Shown one piece after another: positions 4,962 through 6,067 of a stretch of 6,067 bases of DNA. Both the position numbers and the translations under genes were made by a program. The notes below the pieces were generated by a model. It saw nothing but the letters and a program-made list of their open reading frames with translations. It was not told the origin of the DNA and did not search any database. The stretch comes from Muribaculaceae bacterium (GTDB lineage Bacteria > Bacteroidota > Bacteroidia > Bacteroidales > Muribaculaceae): NCBI GenBank assembly GCA_029060585.1, contig JAIDTS010000077.1, forward strand, positions 1 through 6,067, read 5' to 3'. The first letter of the stretch is position 1; the number at the start of each line of letters is the position of its first letter.

Positions 4962-6067
4962 CAGAAAGTGTAGTTATAGGTTAGGTTGAAGCCTTTGGTT
5001 TCGGGCACCCAGCGGCATACGCCGCCCGAGCAGTTATAGCCTTCCTTCACGCGGCCGTAGCCCAGAGTGAAGCGGTTGGCCTTTAGGTTGTAGGTCACGA
5101 GGAAGGAATAGTAGTTGTCGTTGCGGGCGCTGTTCCAGGTGTCGGTCAAGGTCACCATCCAATGTGGCGCGAACGAAACCTCCGCAAGTCCAGCAATCCA
5201 GTCTCCCTTGTCCTGCTTGGTCTGAAGATACTGCGCCTCGAAGCGGAGTTGAGTCTTCTTGGCCATCTTCCACTGTCCTTCATATACGAAGATGTTGCTC
5301 GTCACCATTCCACCGTGCCCTTCCACTATGGTCTGGTTGTATTTCTGAAACATGTAGAAGAAAGTCATCTGATACTTCCTCGACAATTTCTTGTTGAGCT
5401 CGAAGTTGAGGTCGGCGTAGTAGAGCGAGCCTATTTTCCAGAATGGAGAGCTGTATTGGTTAGTGCCCGGTTCCCGGTCGGAAGATAGGGCTCCAGCCGG
5501 TTTGTTATAGTCAAGGCCGGAGATATAACTTGCGCTCAGGCGTATGTTGGTGCCATACTTGCCTCCAAGCGGTGTCTTTTTCTTGAATAGGTAGCGCAGG
5601 TCGGCCTGGAACGCCCATTCACCGTCGGCCTGGGTCGCATAGGGATACATTGCAGCCAGCGCGAAGGTCTGCGTTAGCGTGAATGCCGGCAGATGATTGA
5701 CTGTCGAGCTGAGCATGTATTCAGAGTCGATCACCCTTTTTGAGCGGAAATCCATGTTATCGCTCCTTTTGGCCTGGAGAAGGGCCGAGAAGCCGCTTTT
5801 GGAGTATGTGCCTGAAAGCAATACCGCCTGTCCTCGCCGGTAGGTGAAGTTGTTGAGCGAGTTGGGGTCGTTGTTCTTAGTGGCGTATTCCAGAAGGAAG
5901 TTGAAGTCGTTGGCCCTCACCTTGACCCTTCCGTCAAATGCAGCGATAGTCTGCGGGAAGTGGAGGTAGTAGTTGTAGCCGGGAGTCGGATCAGGCACGA
6001 GACTACCTGAAGGAGTCACCTTTATCTGCTCGTCCTTGTCGTGCTTCCCGACGTATGAAAAGCCTAA
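4961..6067 (-). CDS. Outer-membrane beta-barrel protein, DUF6029-like (5' end outside window)
   Basis: This frame is open to the right edge, so 368 C-terminal residues are seen and the true start lies beyond 6067. The GTG at 6019 is an internal Val: 16 more sense codons precede it (LGFSYVGKHDKDEQIK) with no stop. The sequence alternates polar and aromatic residues in strands of about 10, separated by polar loops, and ends NLTYNYTF, a typical beta-barrel C-terminus with final Phe. RRGQAVLLSGTYSKSGFSA and LQAKRSDNMDFRSKR resemble the Bacteroidota DUF6029 family as I remember it. The visible part has only two cysteines, close together near the end (NCSGGVCRWVPE), probably a disulfide in the last hairpin. 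The stop codon overlaps the lipoprotein start by one base, so the two products are probably made together and may form a complex. No transport or enzymatic function can be assigned. Confidence 0.8.
   Translation of the reverse strand, partial: LGFSYVGKHDKDEQIKVTPSGSLVPDPTPGYNYYLHFPQTIAAFDGRVKVRANDFNFLLEYATKNNDPNSLNNFTYRRGQAVLLSGTYSKSGFSALLQAKRSDNMDFRSKRVIDSEYMLSSTVNHLPAFTLTQTFALAAMYPYATQADGEWAFQADLRYLFKKKTPLGGKYGTNIRLSASYISGLDYNKPAGALSSDREPGTNQYSSPFWKIGSLYYADLNFELNKKLSRKYQMTFFYMFQKYNQTIVEGHGGMVTSNIFVYEGQWKMAKKTQLRFEAQYLQTKQDKGDWIAGLAEVSFAPHWMVTLTDTWNSARNDNYYSFLVTYNLKANRFTLGYGRVKEGYNCSGGVCRWVPETKGFNLTYNYTF

Overview
The window looks like chromosomal DNA from a member of the Bacteroidota, most likely the order Bacteroidales. 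Four things point there: Bacteroidota-type promoters (TTTG, about 20 bases, then TAnnTTTG), an Omp28-type lipoprotein with an acidic stretch after its lipid cysteine, an HU-CCDC81-type membrane protein, and little or no Shine-Dalgarno signal at most starts. All genes I accept are on the minus strand, so transcription runs from right to left.

Right to left, positions 6067 to 4961 hold the 3' part of an outer-membrane beta-barrel gene (DUF6029-like, cut by the window edge). Its stop codon overlaps by one base the start of an Omp28-type thioredoxin-fold lipoprotein (4961-4128). After a 43-base gap comes a full-length DsbD-type transmembrane thiol-disulfide reductase (4084-2036), and 9 bases further a secreted tetratricopeptide-repeat protein (2026-1112). 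I see no promoter or terminator between these genes and read them as one operon. Three of the four carry envelope cysteine pairs, so the natural reading is an envelope thiol-redox unit: DsbD would bring electrons across the inner membrane, the CxxC lipoprotein is a candidate recipient or relay, and the barrel has exactly two cysteines, in its last hairpin.

Left of the operon is a dense regulatory patch (1015-1111). It contains a 16-base direct repeat with a 22-base period, a Bacteroidota promoter with a perfect 6-base inverted repeat in its spacer, and a short leader with a Shine-Dalgarno-like site. This promoter drives a single-pass membrane protein with HU-CCDC81-type DNA-binding-like domains (1014-196), which lacks the C-terminal SPOR domain often seen in relatives.

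At the left end, a strong promoter with A-tracts upstream (111-177) and a short leader with a GC-rich hairpin precede a tRNA-Gly(GCC) gene (77-5). No mobile element, CRISPR array or rRNA is visible. No stretch over 300 bases lacks a gene; the longest gaps are 78-195 and 1015-1111, and both hold promoters.
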